Positions 11,129 to 24,951 are shown, counted from the first letter of the stretch. The stretch is 64,000 nt of DNA from Syncephalis plumigaleata (GCA_025201365.1 JAIXMF010000010.1:310001-374000); one strand, 5' to 3'. Program-made: numbers and translations. Notes: generated from the sequence alone by a model not told the origin.

Positions 11129-14100
11129 ATGGAGGAAGCAACTACCACTACTACTACTAGTAATAGTGACCTTATGAATGCACTTGCTGCATTCACTTCA
11201 GGTAGACAATATTAGTTACAAGTTATTTACTATGACTACAACTGATTCTATAGACGTAATTCGTCTTGACACGATGACAAACCTTGATGCAAGGTGGCAG
11301 GAAAGACGCGGTAAACTAGTAATACAATGTGTGACACAGCTAGATCAGTATCATAACGAATTAACAAGTAGTAATGCAGGTAAATATGCGCAACTAGTCC
11401 ATACTAAGTAGCGGTATAGTAATAAACGATGTAGAACAGGATATGATAGATTTAAGCAGGATAAGAGACATGAAAACCATGTTGGAATTCATAGTTTGTT
11501 GGCATGTCTACCCTTTAATGAGCATGGGTGTAGGACAATCATTAAAGTATCGACTTAACTCTAATATCGCCACTAAAGGTAGCTAATAAATGATACTAGC
11601 TATGTAGATATATATATATATTGCAGATAATTATAATCAATTATAGTGGAACAGGCTAAGGACTTTGTTAAGGCGGCTATCAATGACGATACCATCAATG
11701 ACGAATATAGTTTGTTTATCCTACGTCGACTAGTCAACTGGTCGTTGGATAGCAATGGTTCATCATTGGCACGACTATTACGCAGTAAATTCCTTATGGA
11801 TATCTATACAGGATTGATAGATGAAGTCTATGGACCCTATTGTGATCTTGATATCAAAAGGGAATACGAACTATTGCTGCGTCAACTATTTGTTAGGTAA
11901 TATGACTGAGTGACATTGCAAGATCATTCATCGTTTAACGAGTAGTTAGTATTGAGCCAATGGATAATTTTGAAGTGCTCCTACCTCTCGTGAGAAGTGG
12001 AGAGCCACGTGGTTTACACGAGTGGTCAGTCGATATCTTAGCATTGTCGTGACAAGTAAGGAGGGTGTTCGACATTTGCTTGCCTATATATTTAGTAAGG
12101 ATCAAATTGAAGAGGAGACAGAGGAAGGTGAGCTATATAGAATATGTATAAAATAAGTATCATTTACCAATTGAGCATATATCTCCATTCAATAATGACA
12201 GTATCATTGGATGTTATCGATGGCATCTTTCGTTTATTAATGGCATTACCGGATAAACCAAATGGAAGAAGCAGGTTGCTATATGATGATGATGTAATCA
12301 TTATTGAATGGAATGAATACTAATATACTTGATTGTATTCAACTAGACTTACATACAAGTGGTTACATCGCAACTCATCAACATTCTAGCGGTACCATTA
12401 GAGTTGTGGCCAACATCTTCTGTTGATCAAGGTCAAGTAACATTGAAACCGATACAACGAGGAGCAGCAAGTGTTCTAGTTCGTTTAATGGACATTTGGT
12501 CTGGTGATGATTGGTATCGATTGGCAACAACAGCATTAGCACCAATACAATCAACGGTTGACTCGGATACTTGGTCAACTACTGAAATAGAAGTGAATGA
12601 AGATAAGAGTGTGCAAGCAATTATTTACTATATCAACTATTGATTAACGGAGAACCAGCAGCCGAACGATATCAACGACTATTAGCACCATGTCTCCCTA
12701 AACTATTTATCCTATGGTGTCTTGCTAGTCAACATGATCTTTATATGAAAACATTGCTGATGATTTATTCACCACGTATTTTCGAATTATCGATGATAAT
12801 GATGCATTACTACAATTGCGTCAATTAATATTTGAAGTAGATTACACGCGAATGCAATATATTGTTGGACCTAAAGGGAATCCAGTACTACTAGATATAA
12901 AAAAGTAAGCAATAGACTAGTTATTGATGTACTATCGACTAATGATGATAAAAGGGAAACATCATTGCCGCAACAGCGCAAGAAGCCGCTTATTCAAGTG
13001 ATTGATTCTGACGATGAACACGATGACGATCAAGATAGACCGGTGAATGGACATGATGTGGATGAGTTTTTCAACGAAGAATGGATAGCCAACTTGATTG
13101 AACTACTTGACAATGAGGCAATATCAGGTGGACTAGTTGCACTTTTACTGCAAGAATATCAAAATACCATGTCTCTATCTGCAAGTGAACAATCGGCTAC
13201 ACGGTAATTTAACTACATATCTATCTATGTATATATATGTATATTAGTACTAATCATGAGTATTGATACAGTATGGTACGAGCAGTTAATCTCCTATTAC
13301 TATTGCTTGATCGATTTGGTACTACCATTGTAAAGCAACCGTATCAAATAGTGAAACTGGCTATTCAAATACTTGATCATGATGAAATAGATACGAAAAA
13401 AGCACAACCTGCCAAAGAACCATCATCTATACTCTTTATGGTGGATGAAAGTAAAATCGTCAATCGGAACAAGAGGAAGAAGACGAGGAAGAATCATTGG
13501 CATTGGATAGTATTACATTAACGTTGCTTAACACAATTGTAACAGGTAAGTGTACATGTTCTCTTTCTCCTTCTTCATTCAACTAATCTAATATGAATTA
13601 TGCAATAATAATAGAACATCATGGTCTACCTACATCTTGTCAGACATTACGATTACCATTGATGGCCGTGTTGACTCGATTGCAACAACATCCTTCCCAA
13701 TTTATGGCTGATTGGCCAAAAGTATTCACGATCAATTAATGCCACAACAACAAGATGATGATGATGACACTAGCAATAATGGTACAAGTAACAACACGAC
13801 AAGAAGGGTAATCAATCACGAGAACAATATGAGGCAGCATTACGATCACTTCAGGATAAAGTGTTACCGGTAAGAGCCTATGGTATGGTAACATTACGTA
13901 ATATGATATTGGCACGAGATCCACTCTTTGATGATCCTACACTACTGGAGAACACGTTGCATTTGTTCATTTCTATGATACAAGATGATGATAGGTAATC
14001 TCGATGATAGATCGCGAATACCACTATCAAATGACTAATACACACAAATATAAATGACTTGATAGCTTCATTTATTTGAATGCCATTAAAGGATTGTCCT

Positions 14101-14771
14101 CACTGACCGATATTCATGGTGCTCATGTCATTCGACTATTAATGGCCGTCTACCTTGATACACGCGCTCAACTAGATCATCGCTTACGTATAGGCGAGGT
14201 ACTATTACAAACGATTAAACGATGCGGTACTGCTCTTGGTATTCATGGTAAGGCATTCCTATTATTTAATCGTGTACTATCCACTAATGTAACACTGTTC
14301 AAATGGTAGCGGATACGTTGATACATCCGCTCATGTATGTACTCCATCAAGAAACAACTAGAACGGAAATACGCCACTCTGCTTTATCCATCATCGGTGT
14401 CATGTGTGAAACTTATCCACTTGCTTTCCTAGCCCATCTAGACGAGCTAATCGACTGGGCTATGAATGCACTTAAACTTGAACCAGCTCTAGAGTTACGA
14501 CGTGGTAAGTGGATGTACTAACACAATTATTACGTTGCTTATATATTTATTTATTTATTTGTTAGCGGCTGCGGGTTTATTCATCTTTTTATTCCGAGGT
14601 TTAGGCACACATATGGTCGGTCAAATATCAACTAATCAGATACAATCGATTACCGCGACACTCCGATTGGCCGAACAAACAGATCCTGATGATCTCACGC
14701 GATATCAAGCACGTACGGCCATACTAACATTGCAACAAGTATTTGCACCACAATCATCTACAAGTAGCTAA
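11129..14771 (+). CDS. RTP1: RTP1/TANGO6-like HEAT-repeat protein (RNA polymerase II nuclear import)
   Basis: A long helical-repeat protein in about a dozen exons. The C-terminal part is the recognisable one: SLYLNAIKGLSSLTDIHG (14066 onward), RIGEVLLQTIKRCGTALG, RHSALSIIGVMCETYPLAFLA, then GLFIFLFRGLGTHM. These match the conserved C-terminal domains of Rtp1/TANGO6, which helps import assembled RNA polymerase II. An acidic EEEDEEE patch near 13470-13500 precedes a helical block, as in the family. The frame changes at about 13465, 13717 and 13807, each mended by one base. The N-terminal half is divergent, so the call rests on the C-terminus. Confidence 0.7.
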
Positions 14772-14872
14772 GAAGCAATACAATCTATGCCATTCTATTG
14801 AATTCAGTATAATAAACTTGATTAAATGGCATCTTATTACATGGGTTGTATATCAATCATGTTTGTTTATTC

Positions 14873-14896
14873 GATGATGATGATGATGATGATGAT
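14873..14896. repeat. GAT trinucleotide microsatellite
   Basis: Eight tandem GAT units in the gap between the RTP1-like gene and the NADH dehydrogenase. The gap (14772-15060) holds nothing else that I can see. Confidence 0.8.
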
Positions 14897-15060
14897 CAGC
14901 TTTATCTAAAATCAGTTGAATGGTTTATAGTTCCAAATAAGGCTGACATACATTCTACCTTATCCTTTTTCTTCTTCTTTTTTGCTATTACTGTTGCGGC
15001 CAGTGCAACATATATTGCTTTATATCCTATTAGTATTAATCTCTACTAGTACTAATACTG

Positions 15061-17868
15061 ATGTTGCGATCTCTAGTAACGCGTAGTTATCGCAGTGCTA
15101 CTGGCAGCGCCATTCGCACTAATGGACCCAGTGTCGCCTTTACTACTAGTCGAACGACATTAATTCGTCGATTGGCTACAACACAGGCGACACCGTCTGT
15201 TAAGCCAAAGCGATCAAAGTTGCGTATACTCGCTTGGACAGGCTACGGTGTTCTATGCACGGCCACGGGATATACGGGCATGAGTAAGAAGTCATATCCG
15301 TATCTATATGTAGACAATTATTAATGCGTCATTGATATCTAGAGATATATAACGACCAGCATCCATATGATCAACCAGCCCCAGGTGAAGATAAAAAGAC
15401 CCTAGTTATACTGGGCACTGGTTGGGGTGCTACTTCACTATTAAAAGGACTAAAGACGGAAAATTACAATGTGGTAAGGATAGGAGTGACACTATAATAA
15501 ATCCACTATAATTGCTCGTTAACTAATCAATTTATTCATTCATTGACTGATCAACTAGATTATCGTGTCACCGAAAAACTATTTCTTATTTACGCCACTA
15601 CTACCTAGTTGTACTGTTGGTACTATTGATCATCGTTCAGTAATGTAAGCTTACTAGTAAACTATCTACTTGTTATAGTTCATATTTATTGATGGACATA
15701 TTAATTGATTACTACTAGGCAACCTATTCGCTATATAACACGTCATAAAAAGGCTGCCGTCAAAGTATTAGAAGCAGAGTGCACCGCCATAGATCCAGTC
15801 AATCGTACCATTACTGTAGAGGGTAGGTGGTTGTATTCTTTGCTGTTGCTATTTACAATATTAGTGTATTGACTCGTAAAATGAATAGATAACTCGGAGA
15901 TTAGAGGCAATGTGGCCAGTGGCACCATTCCATTTGACTACTTGGTAGTAGCAGTGGGAGCAGAAAATCAAACATTCGGTATTCCTGGTTAGTATATGAT
16001 CTTCATCAACAACTTGTTAAACCATAACAAATACTGAATACTGAATACTGAATATATAGGGGTTGCGGAACATGCATGCTTCTTAAAGGAAATATGGTAG
16101 GGCAGCAATAGTCTAAATAATTGTATTGACATGTCTCGATTGATTACTTATACATTCATTCGATAGGGATGCTAAAAAGATTAGAACTCGTCTCATGGAT
16201 TGTAAGTATTACTAATGCTGATTATATACAAGTGTATCCTAACAATGATTAGGTATTGAGACGGCCGCATTTGCCGGACAATCTGAAGATGAAATACAAC
16301 GACTATTACACATGGTAGTTGTGGGTGGTGGTCCAGCCGGTGTGGAATATGCCGCAGAATTACATGACTTTATCACTGATGATCTGGTAAGAAGTAATCG
16401 TTGTATGAACATTTGATGATTACTAATAAATGGTATATATATATACATATATATATAGGCAAAATGGTATCCAGGTAAATAGGATAATGAATTACTAAAG
16501 ACGTACTAAATAACTATTAATCATGCGATTATAAGATATCGCGGGCAAAGTAAAGATTACCCTAGTAGAAGGTAATTTGTATTGATCATTTCTATCATCA
16601 TTACTGTTTGTTAATATTGGATTGGAATAGCATTGCCAAATGTATTGCCTGCCTTCTCCAAGCAACTTATTGACTATACAGAGTCGACATTCAAGGAGAA
16701 TAAAATTGACATTCTCACCAAGACTAAAGTGAAGGGTGTTGAGCAGGTATGGCCTATAAACAGCATAGCATAGCATAGCATAGCATGCGTGTATGAATAA
16801 ATATATCCCGTAATGCTAATCATGTCATAGAAACATATTGTTGTTGAAGATGCCAACGGTCAGACTATGGGTATACCATATGGTAAGTAATGGAATAAAT
16901 GCATACATACATACATATGTGATATGCGCCATTAGTCAACTATACTTATGCTTGACTATAGGTTTACTAGTATGGGCCACGGGTAATACATCACGTGCCG
17001 TTGTACGTAAATTGTTGGCTGCACTTCCTAATGAGCAAAAACAACGGTAAGTATTACAGAATCTACTGGATAATCATTAGTAATATTCCATTTACCTGCT
17101 TATCTGTATTGCTATTCTAGACGTGGTCTTATGGTTGATCAACACATGCAAGTATTGGGTGCCAATAACATCTTCGCTATTGGAGATGCCACAGCTACTA
17201 GGTAAGAGAGGCAGGCTTAACATTTGAAATAGAAAAGGGAACAGTTGAACTAATGAATGATGAATGAAATGAATCTAGTTATGCACCAACAGCACAAGTT
17301 GCTAATCAACAGGTAATTATAATGATACGATACTGCTATAGTAGATAAACATCTACTTATTACTATACATGTGTATATTAGGGCAAATATCTCGCTTCTT
17401 TATTCAATAAACTGGCTAGATCTGAGGAAGATGGCGTTAAAGTAACCGACATGAAACCATTCCATTACTCGCATTATGGCTCATTAGCGTAAGTGATTAG
17501 AGATGTGACTATATAACAATGATAACATATTAATTCCTATTGTCATAGTTATATTGGTGCCGATAAAGCAATTGCTGATCTGCCCATTATGAATGGCAAT
17601 GTATCAGTTGGTGGTGTTGGTAAGTTGCTCATTCATTTTGATTATATACAATTACGCATCTAACTTATTAATTACACTTCTTAGCCACTTATCTATTCTG
17701 GAGAAGTGTCTATTTGAGCAAGTAAGTGGAGATGTGCATTTGAATAATTAATTCATTATACTAATCAATTGTGTATCATTTAGTTTATTCTCCGTGCGTA
17801 ACCGGTGTCTAGTGGCATCAGATTGGTTTAAGCGTACATTGTTTGGTCGTGATATCGGTCGAGATTAA
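15061..17868 (+). CDS. NDE1: Type II NADH dehydrogenase, mitochondrial, rotenone-insensitive
   Basis: This enzyme passes electrons from NADH to ubiquinone without pumping protons. The N-terminus is an Arg/Ser-rich mitochondrial presequence ([16 protein letters not shown]). It is followed by a hydrophobic segment ([18 protein letters not shown]), which suggests an externally facing inner-membrane form. The FAD-binding motif is [16 protein letters not shown] and the NADH-binding motif [16 protein letters not shown] (about 16317). [10 protein letters not shown] is the second FAD motif, and the C-terminus ([18 protein letters not shown] ... [11 protein letters not shown]) is the usual membrane anchor. 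No EF-hand is inserted. It is cut into at least fifteen exons, several under 40 nt (for example AKWYP near 16460), and I found no frame break. Confidence 0.93.
16762..16785. repeat. AGCAT pentanucleotide microsatellite in an NDE1 intron
   Basis: About five tandem AGCAT units inside an intron of the NADH dehydrogenase gene. Confidence 0.75.
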
Positions 17869-18013
17869 AGGAGGAGAAGATACTATTCTCAATAAATTTA
17901 CTCTACAAGCTTATTATTCATTAGACTACTCTAAATGTTTGTTTATTGTGCTAATGCTATCACGATTTGGAGTCATTGTTGACATCTAACCACGACGCAA
18001 TGGATATGGACTA

Positions 18014-19120
18014 TTATAATGATTTGGGATAGTGGTGGCTTGGTGCCCGATTCTCACCCTTAAACCAAGCAAGCTTAAGCAACTCTAGAGGTGTGGCACG
18101 TCTTGCTGGACTCGGGATTCAACATGGCGGCAGTCACTTGATCTATATAACGATTCCAATGGCTCATCAATGGTTCTGGCCATTGTGTGATACGCGGATT
18201 GTAAGGTTGCATCAGTCTACCGCTGATAGAAGAATGGAGTGTGGCGCCCAATGACCAAACATCAGTCTTGACATAATTGATATCTTCTAGCGGTCTCATC
18301 CACAGTTCGGGTGCTCTGAATATCTTCGCACCAAGTACATGAGCAGGAGCATTTAGCGGTGTGGCATAACCGAAATCAATAAGTATTACTCGTAATACGG
18401 CTGGTTGATTATGATAATTTAGCACAGGTAGACCTTGGTAGGTGTTGTCAGCGGTAATTTGTTGGGGTGTGGGACTAGTGAATGCCACTTGAATGTTATC
18501 CGTTCTCAAATCACCATGAGCCAATCCCAATTTGTGAATGGCATCGAGGGTCAAGATAATTTGACGGAATAGTTCACGAGCGACAGCGTCTTTCTCCGAG
18601 TTATCTGCTTGCATGATAACATCGCCCAGTGGATAGCTCTTTCAAGTAGTTTGGTAACGATACAGTGGCATTTTTGCTGTGACATGCCAATGAGTGATGG
18701 TGAGAAAGCGTCCAATAGCTCGACTACATGTCTATTAATGAGCAATGAGTACGGTGCCATCAAACTGTTACGAATGGGGTTCATACTTCGCAACACACTG
18801 ACTTCATTGTCGAATAGGGCTTTATCTTCTTCGCTTAAACACTTCATATAGCCGGGTCGTCCATCCAATTGGACTAGCGCGGAGAACAGCGTGTTCTTTG
18901 TTGTTACGACATTATTGATAGTAAGTCTTGAAGTCAGAGCAGAGAAATTGGGGGCACCTTGGTTCGTTGGAAAGTTATTGCCAGCAATAGATTCCATGGC
19001 CGTGGACGGCATGATTAATGATGTAGGTGAAAGCACAACCACGCAGTAACAAGAAATGACATAGTGATGTAGCCAGACTGGCACACGATTTAGAAGGCAA
19101 TAGAGTAACCATAGTGGCAA
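18014..19120 (-). pseudogene. Protein-kinase-like gene, intronless, frame-disrupted
   Basis: A kinase fold is clear: VTKLLE hinge region (about 18650), FRQIILTLDAIHKLGLAHGDLRTDNIQ with an HGD catalytic loop (Arg of HRD replaced by Gly, Asp kept), DFGYATPL (about 18380), a short activation segment and FRAPELW (APE motif), then DVWSLGATLHSSISGR. The last part, ARRATPLELLKLAWF, is the usual C-lobe end and runs to TAA at 18014. The N-terminus is hydrophobic and may be a degraded signal peptide or anchor. The frame changes at about 18635 and 18110; each fits one missing base beside CC. No glycine-rich loop is obvious. A second kinase-like gene of this style lies at about 47.3 kb. Confidence 0.7.
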
Positions 19121-19655
19121 AGCAGATCGTAAATCCTTCCCTCTATCGATGTGTTGGTAGGAATGTCTTTTTGTCGTTTAGAAGCTGTTGTCGATATAGC
19201 TTTCTAATAATGGACAAATGATTGATTCATGCCATTATGATATTGTTACGCTGCTTTTATAGCATTTAATATGGAATTTACTGATAGTCTCTTTTCTTTT
19301 TCCTGAACATGTGTACTTCATACCGATAAATACTGGAAAGGTTCCATATTACCCGGTATAATGCTTGAAACACAACATAATAGTCCTATGCGTGTATATT
19401 GCTCGTAATTTACAAGTAACAGACTATAGGTCTATCTTTATCTTAATTCTAGGATAGGAAAGTATTGCGACACATGACATGTCAATTAAACAGGTTAACA
19501 TACATGTTGCACGTTGCGCTGTTACAATACCCCGTCTCATTAGTAGAGCCATGACAAAAAAGAAAATAAGTTTTATTATTGAATGGTAAGGAATCAATAA
19601 TGCTAATTCCTAATGGTGTGCAACACATACCGATTTGATTGTAGAGCACATTGTT
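19121..19655. other. Intergenic, kinase-like promoter side and glutamate kinase 3' end
   Basis: About 535 bases, AT-rich, with no supported gene. It holds the upstream DNA of the kinase-like gene and the 3' end of the glutamate kinase gene. Confidence 0.5.
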
Positions 19656-21350
19656 TTACTCCTTGTTCGGATAATGCTTCCTCTCCCATTGCTTCCAGTC
19701 ATCAAATGAAAGAGTACGTGCTAGGTTATCACGATGTACAACACACTCGGCATCGCATAGCCAAGTAGTTCAGCAATCTCCCAGCTATGTCGCCCCTTAA
19801 TACGTGCTATCTCCATACTCGAATAGTTAACTAGTCCGTGGCCAATTTCTAAATATTGCTCCGGTGCATCGGGTTTTTCACGATGCGCATAAACAATACG
19901 AATGCCTTGTTGCGCCACGAAATGTCCTTGTACATCCGTGATACCCGCCGAGAACAAACTGCCCTTATGGTGGAGTAATGCACGTACAGCACCTCGATCA
20001 ATTACAATAGTACCGGCATTATGCACGCCATGACGAATCCACCATTTGCGATCGCGTAATGGAGTACTCTTGCTAGGAAGCATGTATACAATAATTCGGA
20101 CGATTTACCAATGTTTGCCACACTAATGGTTAATGAGGCTGATCCCTCCGGAGTAACCGGTCTCGATGATTTAGACCGTGGCGAGGTAGTCTCGCATGGC
20201 GTGTTAGCTCGCGAGTTGAACACGGATACCTCATCGACAATTTTGATAACATTCGCAGGAGTCGACCACGTGCAATGAATGTAGTCACCCCGGCTGCTGT
20301 GGCTAATTCCGCGGCAATCAACTTGGTTACCATACCACCAGTACCGAGTGAAGTACCTGGTGCGGTAACTTTGACTAGAACATGAATTAGTTATGTCATT
20401 AGTCGTTAATGAATAGCTTACTTTCTTCTCGAAGTCACCGATATCTTCAACTACACGTACAGCTTTAGCATCCGGATTAGATCGTGGATTGTCCGTGTAG
20501 AGACAGTCTACATCGTTAACAAGAACAAGTAGTCTGCATTGACCATACCCGCTGTAATAGCACTTAGTGTGTCATTATCGCCAAATTTGATTTCCTACTC
20601 GTATGTGTTATCTTCATGTTAAACTTGCTTGACTACTAATTACTAATAACTTACAGCAGGACTAATCGTATCGTTTTCATTTACAATAGGCACCACATCC
20701 ATTTCTAACAGTTGATCAAATGTATTACAAGCATTAATGTATTGCGTACGCTATCACCAATAATGAATAAAAGAGATAATCGAATACTCGTTAGTGTAAT
20801 CTATTATCTCGATGTATCGTATACGTTACAGTCGATGATGACTTACATCGGCTAAATCATTACGAGTGAGTAGAATTTGCGCTACTGGTTGATTGAACTG
20901 CGAGAATAGCGTGTCGTATAAACTCATTAATCTACCCTGACCTACGGCGGCAATAGCCTAATACGTATAGTATCCATCAGTATATGACATGATAAATATA
21001 ACTATCGATAATGTATATCTATGCATATACCTGATTCTTAATGACCTCCTTGGGTTTTTGCGCAATATTCAAACAACGTAGTCCGACACCAATAGCACCA
21101 CTCGTTACTAGCACTACTCGGTGGCCTAGTTGTCTTAATGATATAATAGTCTCCACCACCGAAGATAGATTGGCTAAAAGTGGGTAGTGCGTGACAGGAT
21201 CACAAATCGACGAGGTACCAATCTTCAATACAATAGTAAGCCCGTGTCGTCGATTAATGCGACGGTCTGCCAGTTTAAACGGTACTGGCTGTACAATAGA
21301 CGTGCTGTAGTAGTTGCAGTAGCAGCTGTTACTGGTGGTGTTGAAGTCAT
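19656..21350 (-). CDS. PRO1: Glutamate 5-kinase, with several frame disruptions
   Basis: First enzyme of proline synthesis: phosphorylates glutamate to gamma-glutamyl phosphate in the cytosol. Conserved blocks are [10 protein letters not shown] (about 21220), [12 protein letters not shown] (about 21110), a segment near 20515 matching the ...LFLLTDVDCLYT region, [20 protein letters not shown] (about 20350-20290), and a C-terminal PUA domain (RDRKWWI, VDVQGHF-like, [26 protein letters not shown]). The C-terminus [10 protein letters not shown] ends at 19656-19658. It is a stand-alone kinase, as in fungi, not the kinase-reductase fusion of plants and animals. The frame changes at about 21300, 20517, 20259, 20083 and 19754. 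Five breaks in one CDS mean either real loss (proline auxotrophy) or locally poor sequence. The motifs remain well conserved. Confidence 0.88.
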
Positions 21351-21651
21351 GGTGCTAGTGTTGATGTATATATACGAAATGAAACTACTAGTGTGCATAC
21401 ACACACGCACGCACGCAATATAAATAGGAAAAGGTTCTAAGGAGGGGGAAATAATCAACGGACTAACACGGAAACACGCGTTCTATAAATGGAGATGGAG
21501 AGATGATTGCATATCCATTTATCTAATGATAGTAGCAATGATGACTCATACTTTGTAATAAAATCACTCTAATCAACTACTAATACTACATGCTAATAAC
21601 AATGGCAACAATAATAATAGCTCATATTGCTGTTTATTACGCTAATATGGT
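21351..21651. other. Intergenic, glutamate kinase promoter and ureG 3' end
   Basis: About 300 bases with a CA/CG-rich microsatellite strip near 21400-21416. I see no gene. Confidence 0.5.
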
Positions 21652-22616
21652 CTAGACACCAGTAAGTCTGGCATGAACAGCGGCAGCACCGCTCAACTTC
21701 CATGCATTGACGATTAGCTCGATAATTTCATCGACTGCTTTACCATGTTTAATGCTGGCGAACACGGTGGGACCTTGATCGCGCATACGATTGGCATCAC
21801 GACGCATGACATCAAGATCGGCACCGACTGCCGTGGCTAGATCTATTTTATTAACAATTAATAGATCACTCTGAGTGATGCCTGGTCCGCCCTTGCGCGG
21901 GATCTTATCACCGCCTGCCACATCGATGACGTAGATGATGTAGTCGGCCAGTTCACGACTATAATTGGCGGCAAGATTATCGCCACCTGATTCCACTAGA
22001 AGAAGTTGCGGCGTAAACTGCGCGTTCAACTCTTCCAACGCCATAAGATTGGCGGATATATCTTCACGAATAGCAGCATGCTAGTATACGTACATGAATA
22101 GGTAAGCAGGTAAACAGATCTATGTTTACTACTTACGGGACAACCGCCTGTTTCAATGGCTCGGATACGTTCTGGCACGAGTGCCTCATGGCGTACGAGG
22201 AACTCGGCATCTTCCTTTGTGAAAATGTCATTTGTAACGCAGGCAATACTGTATTTCTCGCGTAGTCGCTGGCACAGTGCTAGCATCAACGCTGTCTTGC
22301 CGCTGCCAACTGGTCTATAGATATATGTTAGTGTTTACGATGATTATGACTGCAAAGATACTTGCCCACCAATACCGACTGTAAACGCACGCTCCTCCCA
22401 GCTTCTACCGTCGTATTGTGGCAGTTCACGTTCAGGATAGCGTCCGGGATGCTCTAATATCTCGTGGGTGTGTCCATGTTCCTGACCATGGTCATGAGTA
22501 TGGCCATGCTCGTGTGTATGTCCTTGTTGAGCCTCGACACTTGCACTTTGCGCGTGGTTCTCGAAACGACACACGTTACCCGAACTAGGAGCGTTGTTGT
22601 TATTGTTATCGGTCAT
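21652..22616 (-). CDS. ureG: Urease accessory GTPase UreG
   Basis: SIMIBI-class GTPase that delivers nickel to urease. The N-terminus carries a His-rich nickel-binding run ([19 protein letters not shown]). The P-loop GGPVGSGKT is split by a GC-AG intron after GG. The rest matches the family: [38 protein letters not shown] (switch region with the CPH metal site split by an intron after GGCP), [36 protein letters not shown] and [10 protein letters not shown] (guanine specificity NKxD). The start at 22616 is chosen because the upstream in-frame Met at 22703 would add only a hydrophobic and poly-Thr lead. Three exons, no frame break. Confidence 0.96.
22315..22365 (-). other. GC-AG intron in the ureG P-loop
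   Basis: 51 nt, donor GG|GCAAGT and acceptor CTATAG. It splits the glycines of GGPVGSGKT, and the frame across it is unambiguous. Confidence 0.88.
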
Positions 22617-22869
22617 GTTAGTTGTAGTTGTTGTAGTTGTTGTAGTTGTTATAATAACAAAAGTGGCAAAAGGAATAAGGTGAATGTGATGACGTGTACA
22701 CAACGTGGATTAGATAATTGTGTAGAAAATACTCGCCTTTTCCCCTCTTCAAATGTCATTTGTGCAATATTCAATAATAAATGAACTCATATTTATTATT
22801 AACATATAACTAAATCGATTGTCATTTTATCATTGGAAACTATTATTATTTATATAGCATACAGGTCAA

Positions 22870-24951
22870 CTAATCATGATCAATTATCGTTTCCATATTG
22901 GTTTGTAATGCCGAATTTACAATGTAGCCATATCCACTTTGGAGAACGCTACTAGGAAGCGAGAATATGTTCTCATGTTCCGGCTGTACGAGTGTGGCGG
23001 ACGCATTCGTGACATGTGTGGCATTGGCAGATTTGAGTAATGAATGTGTTTGCGGAATATTATCCATTCGGTTGACTGGTGTATCTTGGGTATCCATTGA
23101 TGACCTTGAATTACCATGTCGCCATAATTTATACAAAGCGAATAAATCCGTGAAATGACTATAGGTGCGCTTGCTTGCAATATCGGACGGTAGGCGTAAA
23201 CTAAGCTCAGACTGTAGTATAAACAGTCCGACGACGCTATTCAGGTACCCGATAACGTGCATTAAGAATATACCAGCAACCGTGTATTTCTTCTCGCCTA
23301 GAAGCGGTGTTATATTCGTAGCTGCATTCACAATGAAACTGATCGAGCAAGCAAATGCTGTACGACTCAACTAGCAACCGTATCAAATGAATTCAATTAG
23401 CAAGACCATCATATTATTATTGCTATTATTACTACGTATAGTGAATGCGTCTACTTACTTGTGCTAATGCGCTATAGGTCGGCGAATTTTCGCTATATCT
23501 ATTCTTTCTACGCCGGAAGGATACACCTGTCAAACAAGCAAGTGTTGGGTTTACGTTAGCGTATGACTATCCTATTTTACGCACATTTCTACTCACCATA
23601 ATAAAAGAATAAGACACTAGCGGTGACTCGTAGTATCATACCAAAGTAATTGGCTATAGGCCAGAATTTGGATGTGAAATCGAATGACATGTAATAGGTG
23701 ATTGTTTTCATCGCTTGTAGTACCATTTGCAAGGCGAGTAGTATGTAAATAACGAACTTGAATATTAAAGCAAGACGTTTAACAGCGAATGCCGAGTAAA
23801 TGGAATACCTGTAATACACGGATGTCAGGACGTGAGTCGTGCTAAATATATATATATATATATGACCAGCTATCTGGCACTTACCAGATTAGCAATAGCA
23901 TGTAGAATGAAGTATTGAATAAAAGTGCACTAACAGCACGTATTTTCTTGAAAACATGCGTCGTGCAATCCATCGGGATGGTAATGGTGAATACTGTGCA
24001 AATAAACCACAATTAACTTACTTCTTGATACTCGAGAGTCATCATCATTCCACATCGACTTACATACTATTCCCGAAGACCTATGACAAAGGCGTAGGTA
24101 CGAAGTTCATTGCGAAGGTTCCTCGTTATTACCAGAGGAAAATGGTCGAGAGTGACCAAAGTGAAATGATACTATGCCAAGCAACATCGCCCATAAAAAT
24201 GCCTGATATCCTATGGAGAAGAAGACGGCATTCCAAGGACCTTGCTCTATTGGGATGTCAATCAATGTGTTGTATACCGACGCGCTAAACATCTTACCTT
24301 CCTCGATCGTTGCCGTTAAATATTCGTTTGTGTTATTTTGCAAAAGTGCCTGCACTTGTTCATGATACGTAAAAGGGACAATGGCCATCGGTGCATCCGG
24401 TGTACCATCTGGAATATCGGATGATCGTGTAGTATACTCGATCGAGTAAGGCTCGCCACCATCTCCTTTCCCGTGCTTATTGTACACGTAGAGCACCGCA
24501 CCCATTGGTGGCCATCCAAGCTTTTCCATCTCTTTGCCGAACCTTACAGCCGATCGACATGTCTACACGATGGCATTAGTCATACGTCAACGGTGCCTCC
24601 TTCTTAGCGACTTACATTGGCAAGTGTTGCACATTTACCGGCATTAGCGTCTTTATCTTTAATCACAATGATCGTATTGGTAAATGCGTGCGATGTCGTA
24701 TCATTTACACTAGCGATATCTGTTTGTGTTTCATTCAGCTCAAGTGTACACGCCTTCCCTTTACTAAATATCGGTGTCACCAGGACACCCGTGAATTTAT
24801 ACGGACTCAGGTTGTCGCCGTAGGGATCATAGGTGGGGTAGCTTACCGTCCGGTTGTTTATCATCAATGTAATCGATGCATCCACACCACCACCATCGCT
24901 AATAATAAGCCATACTCCTATACACTGTAGAATGAGAAGGAGAAAGAGCAT
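22870..24951 (-). CDS. PA-domain multi-pass membrane protein
   Basis: The gene starts with a signal peptide (MLFLLLILQCIGVWLII). A luminal or extracellular region follows that looks like a protease-associated domain: FSKGKACTLEL, TIIVIKDKDANAGKCATL, then EKLGWPPMGAVLYVYNKHG. A first helix (FSIGYQAFLWAMLLGIVSFHF) comes next, then several more over 23900-23270 (SALLFNTSFYMLLLI, LIFKFVIYILLALQMV, YFGMILRVTASVLFFYYG, AGIFLMHVIGYLNSVVGLFIL). A Ser/Thr/Asn-rich cytosolic tail follows. PA domain plus about seven helices suggests a receptor-like or trafficking protein. I do not recognise a named family. The frame is hard to follow between about 23950 and 24110, where an intron and perhaps an indel lie. 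Confidence 0.6.

Noticed and set aside
23521-23540. Possible U12 GT-type donor (GTATCCTTCC on the minus strand)
   Set aside because: It lies inside an exon reading VSFRRRKNRYSENS just after an AG acceptor. No branch element or exon boundary fits.
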